This document shows positions 1-11,079 of a stretch of 64,000 bases of DNA, piece after piece. The stretch comes from Azadirachta indica (taxonomy: Eukaryota > Streptophyta > Magnoliopsida > Sapindales > Meliaceae): assembly GCA_022749755.1 (NCBI GenBank), contig CM040453.1:17803368-17867367 (forward strand), in the 5' to 3' direction. Within the stretch, counting starts at the first letter, position 1, and the number at the start of each line of letters is the position of its first letter. A program made the translations under genes and the position numbers. The notes beneath the pieces were generated by a model. That model saw only the letters and a list, made by a program, of their open reading frames with translations, searched no databases and was not told the origin of the DNA.

Positions 1-1591
1 ATCAAATTTAATTGATATGTTTATTTAAATTATGTAAATAGAAAAATAAATAAACGTAATGTGATCAAATTCTTAATAGAATTAATAAAAAATTAGAAAA
101 ATATATTAAATTAATTTTAGAGTATTATGTTTCTTGACAACTCTGTAAATTTTTTTTTTTTGGATAAATAAGAAAATGAAATATAAAAAAAATCTTTGAG
201 AAGTTTTTTGTCTTTGTTAATCTTATATTGCTAATTAAAAAAAATAATTCATTAATTATAAATTGATTATTTTGTTTGTATATCAATTGATTATTTTTAT
301 TATATCAAAACTCATTGTTTCAATTATTAAATATTATTTAATTTTTTTGGTTGTTGACTATTTCAATGAATTTCTTTCCTAAAAAAATGAATTTTAAAAA
401 TCCTAAAATTGATTAAATTGAAAACTATAAATTTTATGAGGACTCTATTGATTAAATTAACCAATTAGAAGCTTTTATTAATACTTGGTTGATGAAAATG
501 AAAAATATGAAATTTTTATAATTATTATCAAATACTATGGATGCATATGTAATTTATTAAAATAAATTAAAATTTTTTTTCTAGGAATTTGGGACGGTTT
601 GAGGATAAAGGCCTATTTCCATCCCCGACTCTTATTTAGAATGAGGATGATTTTTCATTTCCATCATGGCTTGATCTTTGTTTTTTTCTTCAAAATATGT
701 CCTCAATTCTCAACCCAAATGAGATGGGTTCTTGTAAAACCACAGCCTCATAGGAGTGTTTGCCATTACTACTAAGTAATATGTAAGATATAATTGGGAG
801 TAAATTATTAGTTGTGAGAAAAATTATATCATATTTCATTATTTAAGTTATGTTGAGGGATAAGTATAAAATGATAATATATGCTAAAAGTTAAGCCAAA
901 ATTTTCTGTTTTCTCAAAATTTAGGGAATATCTAGCACACCCTAAAAATTCAATAGTATTCGCTGTTTTTTTAAATTTTGAGGGGTATATTGATATTTTA
1001 AATTTGGCAATGTAGTAATTGTTTTGTCTCATTTTCTATCTAATTTAATAAATAATACAATAACTTATGTACACAATGATGACACGGGAGTGTCCGAACA
1101 TTAAGAGTAGAACTTAAGTGTGAATAAGTTTAAGAAGATTATCTTAATTTACTAAGTTATGAAGATACTATCAAAAGGGTAATTTTAAAATTTAAACTGT
1201 ATTCATTGAAGTAATATTTCATAAAGAGGTTGGTGCTACTGGAAAGTTGAAGAAGTAAGCTTTTTGTAGAATTTGACGGTTTAACATTTAAAGTTCCTTA
1301 AAGAAAATTATGATAATTTCTTCACAACATGTTCATTTTCAAGGCAAAAATATGGATGCACGAATTTTAGAGATTTTTTTAGCTTAAATTCAATGTGTTT
1401 TTATTTAATTTCTAGATGATAGAAGGATTAGGTGAGTTGTAATTCAAAGTCTTAGCTGTTTTGGTTTATTTTCAAAAAATTTTAAATATTTGTATTCATT
1501 TGTCAAAGTTCGGTAATGGTTGTTGGCCTAACCATTGAAATTTTTAGGGGTTGTTGGTCTAACCTTTGACATTTCTTTTCTTGCAAGAGCC

Positions 1592-1600
1592 TATATAAAA
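1592..1600 (+). promoter_or_regulatory. TATA box in the 5' LTR
   Basis: TATATAAAA inside the LTR, about 270 bp before the LTR end and followed by an AT-rich leader. The same box, slightly changed, is in the 5' LTR of copy B. It is placed as expected for an LTR promoter, but no transcript evidence is available. Confidence 0.5.
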
Positions 1601-1864
1601 GCTTCAAGTATGTAGTATTGATATCAAGTTGTTTTGAGTTAAGTTAAATAAAATTTTGTTATTCTATACTCTGTATCTCTTGTGGAGAATTTTCATAGAG
1701 TGGTAAGTGTTTTTTTCAGTCCTACAACCTTTGGTAGCAACTTTGGGTAGTGTTTCTGTATCCCTTTTTGTTGTGAACCTTAGGAGGAGAGCTTATTTCA
1801 ACCATTATTTAAAAAAAAACCTAAAAATCTCCACACACAAACCCCTCATTATCCGGTATCAATT

Positions 1865-1876
1865 TGGTATCAGAGC
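1865..1876 (+). other. Retrotransposon primer-binding site (tRNA-iMet)
   Basis: TGGTATCAGAGC starts three bases after the 5' LTR. This is the standard plant LTR-retrotransposon sequence complementary to the 3' end of initiator methionine tRNA. Confidence 0.9.
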
Positions 1877-1895
1877 TGAAAGATCTTTTCAAAAC

Positions 1896-3059
1896 TTGAG
1901 AATATCTGTAACCTGTGAAGTTATAGCAGCTTGTCATTACCTAGAGTTTTTGAGTTTATTTGCCCAATCACCAAAGCTTATCCTCATGATCCTCAATTAC
2001 AAGATATGAGAAGACAACTCAATCAAATTCAAAAACATTTTTAGGTATATGAAAATCTACAAATAAGTCAGCAACATGAAGAAACTGTCTATGAAAATCT
2101 TATTGACGAAGGAGATAGAGAAGACTACATGGAGGCAGAATATGAAGACTACATAGAGGAAGAAGATGATGTGCAACATGTCTGTGAATCCATTGTTGAA
2201 GCAGAAAAAGAGGAAGACTACACGGAAGTAAAGTATGATGACTACACAAAGGAGGAAGAAGATGAGGTAGAACTTATTCATAGGACCTTTGAAGGAGCAA
2301 AATTTCATGAAGATGAAATAGAGACTGAAGTGGAGAAGAATATGAAAGAAGATGAAGAAGTTGAAAGTAAGGTAACCAAACACTACTTTGTTTCATTTTT
2401 GGTTGAGGAGAAGTATCAAAATGAAACTTGGTTTGAAGTTGTTCCTATGAATTGTTATCATTTACATAGATATCCTTGGAAATATGGTAGAAAGAACATG
2501 TATGGTGGTTTTAAAAACACTTATTCTTTTAAGAAGGGTGGTGTTAAGAGTATTTTAAATTCTAACAATATGAAAAGTATTACTAAACCTTTCAAAGGAG
2601 AGGGAAACATTTTTCTTACTCTTTCCAAGTTTAAAAGAAAGGCAAAGAAGAGTGGCAATATTTTTTATCTTCTTGTTTTGGGAGAAAATAAAGATGGCAA
2701 TGAACCACCGCAGATCATAAAGCATCTTTTTGAAAAGTTTTGTGATGCTGTTCTAGAGGAAATTTCACCTAGACTTCATGACATCCAAAGCTTTAATGGA
2801 GTGACCTCATATTATTGGAGATTCATCAAAAATTTTCAACACCATTGCTATAATCATTGAATGCTTGAAAGCTTTCTCGTTCAAGTGGACAAGTGAAGCA
2901 CAATGGAGTTTTGAACATCTAAAAAAAAAGAACTGAAATGCAAGAAACAATAATCTTAGGCCATATCATAGATTTAGAGATTGGAGACTTAAGAGAGTCT
3001 TTATTTTTCAACTAGGGGGATTGACACGGGAATGTCTGAATATCAAGAGCAGAACTTAA
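1896..3059 (+). pseudogene. Gypsy-derived ORF, broken copy (copy A)
   Basis: Counterpart of the 387-codon ORF at 49314-50477. Here the start ATG is TTG (1896-1898), a GAG codon has become TAG in the segment reading KHF-stop-VYEN (about 2042), and an extra T near 2830 shifts the frame inside the RIKNF motif. The longest remaining frame is 2129-2860. It keeps the acidic repeats rich in EDY/EEED, the protease-to-RT linker motif NTYSFKKGG, and the RT-end motif resembling FHGLASFYRRFIRNF of Ty3/gypsy pol. Several independent breaks make it a pseudogene. Confidence 0.85.
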
Positions 3060-3803
3060 GTGTCAATAAGTTTAAGAAGATTACCTTACTTTACTAAGTT
3101 ATGAAGATACTGTCAGAAGGGTAATTTCAAAATTTAAACTGTACTCACTGAAGTAATATTTCATAAAGAGGTTGGTACCACTAGAAAGTTGAAGAAGTAA
3201 GCTTTCTGTAAAATTTTACGGTTTAGCATTTGGAGTTCTTTAGAGAAAGTTATGATAACTTCTTCACAACATGTTCATTTTCAAGGCAAAAATCTGGATG
3301 CACAAATTTTAGAGATTTTTTAGCTTAAATTCAATGTGTTTTGTTTAATTTCTAGATAATAGAAGGATTTGGTGAGTTGTAATTCAAAGTCTCAACTATT
3401 TTGGTTTATTTTCAAAGAATTTTAAATGTTTGTATTCATTTTTCAAAGTTAGGTAATGATTGTTGGCTTAATCATCATTGAAATTTTCAGGGGTTGTTGG
3501 CCTAACCTTTGACATTTCTTTCCTTGCAAGAGAATATATAAAGACTTCAAGTATATAGTATTGATATCAAGTTGTTTTGAGTTGAGTTAAATAAATATTT
3601 GTTATTCTATACTCTGTATCTCTTGTGGAAAATTTTCATAAAGTGGCGAGTGTTCTTTTCAGTTCTACAACCTTTGGTAGCAACTTAGAATGATGTTTTT
3701 GTATCTCTTTTGTTATGAATCTTAAGAGAAGAGCTTATTTCAACCCTTATTTAATTAAAAACCTAAATCCCTACACAAACCCCCATTATCCGGTATCAAA
3801 TGA

Positions 3804-5440
3804 CATGTCAATTTATTATATTACTACATTAAAATAAAAATTTAGAAAATATATATTTAATAATTAAACTTACATGTGGCCTAAATAGAAGCAAATATAA
3901 TGTTTTCAATAGACATTGAAAATCTGAAATATTTTATTTAATCCTTAGAAATTGAAATCATATAGAACATGTGTATAAAACTGGCCATAAATTTAGACCG
4001 ACTACTTTATTTCAAAATTATACAAGTATGTAAATAATTATTAAAGTTTAAAAGTTCTCTAAAATCATTTTACTATTTAAATTACCTTTTGGGATTAAAA
4101 TGATAATATGCTAATAAGTTAAAGTGATGGAAGTTAAGTAAAGGGGGTTATCTTCTTATTTTCTCAAAATTTTGGACATATTTAAGACAACCTAAAAATT
4201 AATGAGTAATTGTTATTTTTTCCAAAGTTCGAGAGGTATATTACAATATCTCATATAAATATATAAATAATGACCTATTGATTTATTGCATTAGTAAATA
4301 AAAAAAAAGTGAAATAAAATTTAATTAGCTAGAAAAATATATCTTGGAAAGTAACATGCATGGAAGTAAATTTAGTATGCATTTGAGTTTTATTCTTTTT
4401 AAATATTGTGCATTTAATGTTAAAAATGCACATAGAAAAAATTTCTAGAAGCTATAGACTTGTTATATCAATTTTGTTTGCATCTAAAGGACCAATATGT
4501 AATAAAGGAAAAGCATGCAATAACATACGAACAATCCTAGCAAAAGACATTATTAAATACATGTTATTTATATGAATTTTTTTCAAAAAAAATTTTAGAA
4601 TGCAAGTAAAATCTCATCACTTTATGATGAAAACCGATCAGGTCACAAATTCAAGTGGCGTTTGTTTTCTTGACTGAAATTCTAAAAGTCATAAATTGAA
4701 ATAAATTTAAAATGTTAGAATTTGGTTAATGTATTTATTTGTTTTGCCTTAAGTCTAAATATAAATGTTAAAATTGTTTATATTTTAATTAATAAATATG
4801 AAAATAAATATTTTTACATTTAGACCTTACATATTTTAAATGTTAGATAGATAATAAAGTATGAAAATTTGACAAGTAGGCGTGGAAAATGGGAAACAAC
4901 ACATATCCTTGAAGTATGAGATAATCATAATACTTTTATTATCATTTGTATCCCTAAATTTTAGTAAAATAACAAAACTATGATATACTTATTTTGGTTA
5001 TAATACTTTAAGCCTCTTTTTCACAACACACTAAAGACTTAATAAAAATTCTTTTTTAATTTACTATTTAAATAAAAATTGAAAAAGAATATATTATTAT
5101 CTAGAAATTTTTAACAATGTGTTGGATTAAATTTTTGTGCTAAAATATTTCTAACCATCTTTTTTTACTTTCTAATAATAATTTAATATGTATTATCAAA
5201 AAAAATTTAAATGAAACATTTTTAGTATTTAATTTCTTATGTATAATATATCTAAAAAAAATTATATTATAATAGATTATAATATGTGAATTAAATTTGG
5301 TGGCATGTGTTAATAAAATTAATAATTAGATATATTTTATATTCTTATTAAGTAATATAATTTAATTCTAATTAATAATTAGTAATTAATTAAAGCAATA
5401 AAATAGTAGAAGAATAATATCTAAATATACATAAACCTCT
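3804..5440. other. AT-rich intergenic DNA, no gene seen
   Basis: Low-complexity AT-rich sequence with no open frame of interest. It is collinear with 51219-52830 in copy B; copy B lacks about 33 bp relative to about 4492-4524 here. Confidence 0.6.
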
Positions 5441-5720
5441 GATCAATAGTTTATTTCAACTCTTTGTCTTAATTTATCTGTCCCCTTCATATTTTTAGGT
5501 ATTGGTTATATTTAAATAATTTTTCATAATTATAAGTCTTCTCTCTTCAACATATTATCGTATTTTTTCTTTTAAAAACACTTTTATGCACAATTTGTCA
5601 ACAAAACTAAGTGTGTATACACATGATGCCTCAAGAAAAAACAAATGAAGACATTTCTCTTTGTTCGAAGTTCATGAAATAAAATCAAATTTTACCTTCT
5701 TCAAAATTTTCATTCATATT
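5440..5720. repeat. Repeat shared with 34680-34935
   Basis: The stretch running from TATTGGTTATATTTAAATAA through ACAATTTGTCAACAAAA and CATGATGCCTCAAGAAAAA recurs, diverged, at 34680-34935, as well as in copy B near 52860-53105. It is a third partial copy of the duplicated segment lying upstream of the RLP 5' end. No coding potential was recognised. Confidence 0.7.
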
Positions 5721-5746
5721 TTATTTATTTGGTTGATTTCAAATTA

Positions 5747-5836
5747 CTATTTGTTCGGACTTTGGACCAGGGGTCCTACAGAACCATCATATGCTGCAAT
5801 TTTACCGAATATGTAGCCACCTTGATTTTTCATCAT
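5747..5836 (-). other. Small conserved ORF of 29 codons, unknown
   Basis: On the minus strand an ATG at 5836 opens a 29-codon frame with a centre reading GGYIFGKIAAYDGSVGPL, ending in TAG at 5747-5749. Copy B (53127-53216) keeps the frame with one I-to-V change. Base composition is more GC-balanced than the surroundings, as for an exon. The plus strand is also open over 5729-5920, and that frame differs by only one silent base between copies. I do not recognise a family. It could be an exon relic or chance. Confidence 0.3.
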
Positions 5837-6049
5837 ACGTTATTAATAAACAGAAACTTGATTTTCAAGTGTTCAAAAGAATTTGAACAGAAAGCATCGT
5901 TAAAAATACATTCATTTTAAAAACTAATTAAAATAATTAATGATACATATGTTTAAAATAAAATTTTACTTTGCCAAACAAATGATTCAAAAATTTAAGA
6001 TTATATATGCATTGAATTTATTTATGTGATTATTCTCATCAGATTTTGT

Positions 6050-6283
6050 GATTACAGGTATGCATCTTTAATTATGTTATGTGTTTATTGCCAAAAAAAG
6101 AAAAAAAAAACATGAGAAAAAGGAGAGAGACTTTAGTATTTATTTACGAGAGAGGAAAGAGAAACAAGAAAAGAGAAATGACATAAAAACCTCTATTAAA
6201 TAAGTTTGTAGAAACTTTTTATATTTATTATACGCAATTCTAACCTTTAATAAATACTTATTCCAAGAGTTATAGATTGATGT
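6050..6283. other. 234-bp segment absent from copy B
   Basis: Copy B joins the flanks directly (near 53433), with TGT repeated at both ends of the segment here. This fits a microhomology-mediated deletion in copy B rather than an insertion in A. The segment is purine-rich around 6095-6175 with no coding potential. Confidence 0.7.
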
Positions 6284-6299
6284 AAAATTCTGCATTATA

Positions 6300-7440
6300 T
6301 ATATATATATATTGAGTGTAAAACTAAAAGTGATCTAGTTAATAACTATATGTGAAAATCATAACGATAAGTGATTGATGATGATTCTTACAAACTATAT
6401 ATGATCTCTATAAAATAAACTATTTATTGTATTATTACATTTCATGTGTTTTACGATCTAAAATTTAGAAGAATCTTCAAAACTTAAAGAGTCTATTTAA
6501 TTTAAAATTTACAACTTTAACCTAAATTTTAAAACGTAACGCAAAATTAAAAACTCTTATTTTATAAATTTGAACATTTAAAGTCCATTCGATATAACTT
6601 TTCAAACAAAGTTTTTCGAAGTAGGCCTTTTACCTGTGAAACTTTTATAAGTAGAATTTTTAACAAAAATTTATTAATCGTTTGGTTATTACAAATAATT
6701 TTTAAGAAAATTTGAGTAATTATTTTAATAGATAAATATTTAATGTTTTATTTTAAAAAAATAACGTAAATATTTTAAAATAAAGTAAGAGCGTTTTAAT
6801 TAATTCCATATTTTAAAAAAAAAAAAAAATTTTTACTATCAAAAACTCAAATTTTGGGTTTTTTTTCCAGTAGAGGGAAAAAATTTTTTAATTTTTAAAA
6901 ATCTTTTTTTAGTACTAATCAAACGACACTAAAAAAATTTGAAAAGAGATTTTATCATTAAAAAAAAACTCTTTTAACTAATGAAAATGTCAAATCAAGA
7001 GTATACTTAATGTAATTTTTAAGAACTTAAGTGTATAAATGTAGAGGACGATCAATAACCCCATAAAATTACATATATTCTTAAAATAGTAAACTATTGA
7101 ATATAAACTTCTCATACAATTGGGATTAAATCTAACTAATACACATGTTAAATTTAATCTTAATGATTAATAAATAATGTAAAAATATATATAATCTGAC
7201 GAGACTATTAACAAGTCCCCACATATACATATGTTAAATTAGTTGCATACATCATTCTTTTTGGTTGGATATTTCTTTTGTGTTTTCTCTTCTTTTCAAT
7301 CAATATTTGAATTAACATTTAAGCTCTAGTCCTTGTTCATCAACTGAAAGCACGAAAATAAAGTTTCAATCTCTACATAGTACATACTACTGCATAAGTA
7401 CTCTAATTATTCGTAACTGTCTCTTTTCATTCTCACTTTA
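6300..7440. other. AT-rich intergenic DNA, no gene seen
   Basis: Mostly A/T runs. Phrases such as AATCGTTTGGTTATTAC near 6676 and AATCAAACGACAC near 6918 resemble the inverted ends of degraded MITEs, but I could not define both termini. The stretch is collinear with 53450-54580 in copy B. Confidence 0.45.
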
Positions 7441-7449
7441 TGACTGTAA

Positions 7450-7471
7450 AATATATATATATATATATATA
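7450..7471. repeat. (AT)n microsatellite
   Basis: About eleven AT repeats. The matching tract in copy B (54606-54632) is longer, so the locus is length-variable between the copies. Confidence 0.9.
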
Positions 7472-7590
7472 CTGATACTGATATATAAATCAACTTACCC
7501 CTTAACCCGGCGAAGCCAATATATCTTGCTAAGGGTGGGGGATGCCTGCTGCTGTAAAAAAAGTTAATAATTTCAGCTTGCACAAGTCTG

Positions 7591-7612
7591 CATATACATA
7601 TACATACATACA

Positions 7613-7643
<31 letters not shown>

Positions 7644-7655
7644 GTGTGTGTGTGT
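7591..7655. repeat. (CATA)n-(GT)n compound microsatellite
   Basis: A CATA run of about 50 bp is followed by a GT run. Copy B (54748-54796) has the same compound array with about 16-24 bp fewer CATA repeats. Confidence 0.9.
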
Positions 7656-8211
7656 ACATATATGGTATGTTTTCAAAGAAATGAAGGAGATATCATATAG
7701 CATCAACAGATTGTAATTAATAATAAGAAGCTTAATTGAAAACAAACATATATAGAACATCATCACGTCTCGTTTGAATGAGTATAGAGTGTTTCATCAT
7801 TCTTAGTTAACTTAAAGCGTGAGTTAAAGATTTAGGATATTCTACTACCACTACATATATATACGTATATTGTTGGGTTGGGCTTCACTTCTATTTAGAG
7901 AAAGCCCAATTTTGATGTTCACATGGTTAGGGATTTAAAGTGTTTTTTTATTTTGTGTCTATATAAGGTGTGTGTGTGTGAGAAGAGTAGTGCAAGTCGT
8001 AAGACAGAAAGACGGCACTTTTTCAGAAAATTTGAGTCCTGTGTAGTTTTCATCAAACTAACGATCAGGTGGCGATTTAAACTCTATTTTAGCTCAAATT
8101 TTACGTGGAGATGCTAAACACATAGTTCTTGATTCTGGACGGTGTGATTGACCATCAGAGCTCTCTGGCATGTCCAGAATTTATGTTTACAGCAACTCTA
8201 ATTTTCAGAAG

Positions 8212-8262
8212 AAGAAGCATATTTTTTCTTGTTTCTTATATATATATATATATATATATATG
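8212..8262. repeat. (TA)n tract inside a short direct repeat
   Basis: A TA microsatellite (about 8238-8262) sits between two copies of AGAAGAAGCATATTTTC (near 8208 and 8314). The same arrangement is in copy B (near 55350 and 55450). It lies just downstream of the MADS remnant and may belong to its 3' untranslated region. Confidence 0.6.
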
Positions 8263-8372
8263 TAGACACACGCATAAAAGAAGTCTTGTCACATATGGTT
8301 ATTATACCAGAAGAAGAAGCATATTTTCATCTCTAGTTGATAATGGAGACAGCTGCAGCAGGAGTCATCCTT

Positions 8373-9402
8373 TTAACCAGCATATGGTAAGCTGCAAGCA
8401 AAAGTAGAGGATAGAAGTGAGTAAGAGTACTTCATTAAAAAGCTGATTAGGGTTTCCATTATTAGTATTTCTAGAGAAAAAAAGTTCTGAACAATCTTGA
8501 CTTGTTTATATGTACGAGGAAATCGAACTCACCCCACTTTGAGAGATGTATCAGAACTGTCAGCCTCAGGAGGAGGACCATTGGAGGAGTTGGAAACAAT
8601 GGTCACAGTCTGATGACTGCCCTTCTTCACACAGCATGTTTTCTGAAGAATCAAAAGCAGCTTGTCTTCGAGCATGAGATATCTCCGCCACCTTCAGTTG
8701 AATTCTCATTAACAAATTTATTAACTTAACTATGAATAAGCAAATGACTGTTTGCATACTTGCTGTCTTAGGGACTGGTTCTCTTCCATCAATTGCTTTC
8801 CCTGCATCTTAATTTCATCAGTTCCAAAAGATCAGAAAATGGGAGGAGTTATGCCAAGCAATGGAAGCCTAAATCTATACATATATGGAAGCTTAACATT
8901 CTCTACATTGTATATTTTCCTGAAACGATGAATGAATACATTGAAAACCAGAAAATAGAAAATGAAAGAAGAACTTTCCCCGTTACCAATCAGCCTAGCA
9001 GACATTAACGTTATCCGAATGGATTAAATCGAACCTTTCTTTGAAGATCACTGATCTCTTTCATAGTCTTTTCACCCTGAAAGTTATAAAAGACAGTGTC
9101 AATAAATCTGAAGCATAAACAATTTGACCAAAATGTAAGTGTTTTCAGTACATACCTTCTTTTCTATCACCCGGCTCAATCCTACTTCAAGAGACTTCTC
9201 TAGCTGCTGCAGCTCTTCTATGTTCGGTCCTTGAATCTCCTCTCCCCTCAGTTTCCTGTTTTGTACGGGGAATTATGTATCTTAATTTGCGCACATTAAT
9301 TACAACATATTAATCAATGCACAAAACAGGATCATACCACGGTTGATGGCTTTTCTCTGCAACTTCCTTGCTCAACCTGGGGAAGTTGTTGCTCTCCACC
9401 AG
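8373..9402 (-). pseudogene. SVP/JOINTLESS-like MIKC MADS-box remnant (copy A)
   Basis: Six exons are recognisable on the minus strand: 9341-9402 (62 bp), 9156-9255 (100), 9035-9076 (42), 8760-8801 (42), 8533-8691 (159) and 8373-8391 (19). The 62-100-42-42 series is the classic K-box exon pattern of MIKC MADS genes. The protein contains LSKEVAEKSHQ, NIEELQQLEKSLEVGLSRVI, EKTMKEISDLQRK and the C-terminal LPYAG just before the stop, as in SVP-group repressors of flowering. A one-base loss after GQSSD in the 159-bp exon shifts the frame; the alternative frame then reads SSDTSLKVG into the last exon. No MADS-domain or I-domain exon was found upstream. Splice sites are mostly canonical. With no DNA-binding domain and a frameshift it is read as a pseudogene. 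Confidence 0.85.
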
Positions 9403-9903
9403 CTACAATCAATGTAGATATAGTAAAACTGATTCTATAAACGTAGGAAAAGAAAATTTAATGTTCAAATGTTTGGGTTTTATATATATAGAGCTATATT
9501 ATAAACATGAAAATGCAAAAATTTGTCAATTCTCTCTGGGCAAAAAGCTTTTCAAGAGTGGCAAGAAGTTAATGACAGCACGATTTGCAAAGAAATTGGA
9601 TGAAAAACATTAGACCATGCAAGAGTCGAGTGAAATAGATTCACCTGTTACACATTCAATAATAGATTAAAGTACCGAAATTAACTTGAAAAAAGGTAAA
9701 AAGAATTTTAAAAAAAAAAAAAAAAAATCTGAGTAGGCATTTTGGACATATCTACCATTTCCTTACTCTGTTTTCTACGTTCTTGGGGGTGCTTCAAACA
9801 GGAGGGTGTTGATCTTTATCTAGGCAAGTGTTTGTTTCCACAATCAGCAAGAAAAGCGAAGTAATTGGCTCCCACCTTCTTCAAATTTGTAGTTTATGAT
9901 TAT

Positions 9904-11079
9904 AGGAAAAATATTAATTTCATACTTGATTTATATTTCAATATTATCACTTATATTTTTAATGTTTTGAAATTATACTTCTCGTCTCTACTGTCAAAAT
10001 TTGACTATTAATTGTTTGTATTTTTTGTCATTTAATAGCTTTACCCTTAACTAAATTAAATTTAAATTGGACTTAAACTATAATTTAAGGCCAACTTGAT
10101 TTTTTTTAAAAGAAAAAATATGATATTTGTAAGTATTGGAGGTTGAACTTTGAACCTTTGATTAAAAAATTTAACTCTTTACCACTAAATTAATTTAATA
10201 CTAATTAATTTTATATACACCATTTTATATATTATTAGATATTAGATAAATGACAATATAAATAATGATGAAAATAAAATTATCTAATAAAAAATAAATT
10301 TAAAGGAAAAATGAAAAAGAAAAATTTATTTAAACTTTTTATAAAACTAATGCGAAAAATATAAAAAAACTTCGTTTTATTAAGACTTAATTGCTTTTAA
10401 TTTTTTATTTTGTCAAATAACTATAGTTACTGAATACTATATTTTTATATTATTAAAATTTACAAAAAAAATTTATTCATAATCACGCTTTACAAAACGT
10501 CTTATTCTTAAATGGTTTTTACAAGAAAAATTTAAATTTTATTATTTTTATTTTGAGTTAATTTTATTGTAAAAATTTAAAAAAATGAAAAGAAACAAAT
10601 TTATTACATTATGAAATTATTTTTTATTCTTAGTAATTTTTTAATTTGAAATTACTTTTTATTTAATAATTTTATTCCAAATATTTGTTTGAATTTCCCG
10701 GAATTAATATTTATTTAATTATGTTTTTAATATATGATAACAATAAATAATATATAATATATATAGATATTAATAAGTGGTTTACCTTAATGGTTAAAAT
10801 TAAAATTTAAAAATTGAGGTACAAGGTTCAAACCTCTCTAAGCACAAATATTTTGTTTCTTCTTTTAAAGAACTAAGCTGGGTTAAGTTATGGTTTAAGT
10901 CCAATTCAATATTAGATAACATCATCATTGTTGCTAGAGACAATAATGTCAATTGTACTTAAAAATTGAATTTCCAACATTAGTGTTATAACGGTAGGAA
11001 CTAAAAGCATAATTTTGAAATCTTAGGCATGCAAGTGGTCATATCGAAATAACTAAAAGACAAAATTAGTATTTTTCCT
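9904..11079. mobile_element. Non-autonomous element with long terminal inverted repeats (copy A)
   Basis: The left end begins AGGAAAAATATTAATTT and the right end is AAATTAGTATTTTTCCT, its near-complement. Inverted similarity continues inward for about 280-300 bp on each side (about 9904-10200 and 10765-11079), including AGGTTCAAA paired with its complement and GTTTAAGTCCAATT paired with AATTGGACTTAAAC. The centre is AT-rich and non-coding. The long arms suggest a foldback or Mutator-like non-autonomous element. The flanks are too AT-rich to define a target duplication. Confidence 0.75.

Larger units (their letters stand above)
1080..3798 (+). mobile_element. Deleted Ty3/gypsy LTR retrotransposon, copy A
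   Basis: Two direct LTRs bound a 1.16-kb interior. The 5' LTR is 1080-1861 and the 3' LTR 3022-3798; both begin TGACACGGG and end CCGGTATCA. The element is flanked by a perfect 5-bp target duplication, AATGA (1075-1079 and 3799-3803). A primer-binding site matching initiator tRNA-Met lies at 1865-1876, and a purine-rich tract (about 3014-3021) precedes the 3' LTR. The interior is far too short for a full gag-pol. It encodes only a protease-to-RT linker and an RT/RNase H junction, so the element could only have moved in trans. Confidence 0.93.

Noticed and set aside
2057..2383. Minus-strand open frame of 108 codons (also at 49476-49802)
   Set aside because: Shadow of the acidic GAA/GAT-rich plus-strand ORF; the Phe/Leu-rich translation is its complement.
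7407..7766. Minus-strand open frame of 119 codons
   Set aside because: Runs through the CATA and TA microsatellites. A part near 7500-7555 (RHPPPLARYIGFAG, with acceptor- and donor-like ends) looks exon-like in both copies, but no neighbouring exon or family was recognised.
7930..8200. Plus-strand promoter and leader (TATATAAGG near 7960 followed by a GT run)
   Set aside because: A balanced-composition stretch conserved in both copies, but the frames (7923-8117, 8129-8407) are short, differ between copies and carry no recognised motif.
10780..10850. Possible tRNA-derived SINE or tRNA (GGTTCAAACC box-B-like)
   Set aside because: No cloverleaf can be drawn, and the phrase belongs to the right inverted arm of the 9904-11079 element, with a complementary copy on the left arm.
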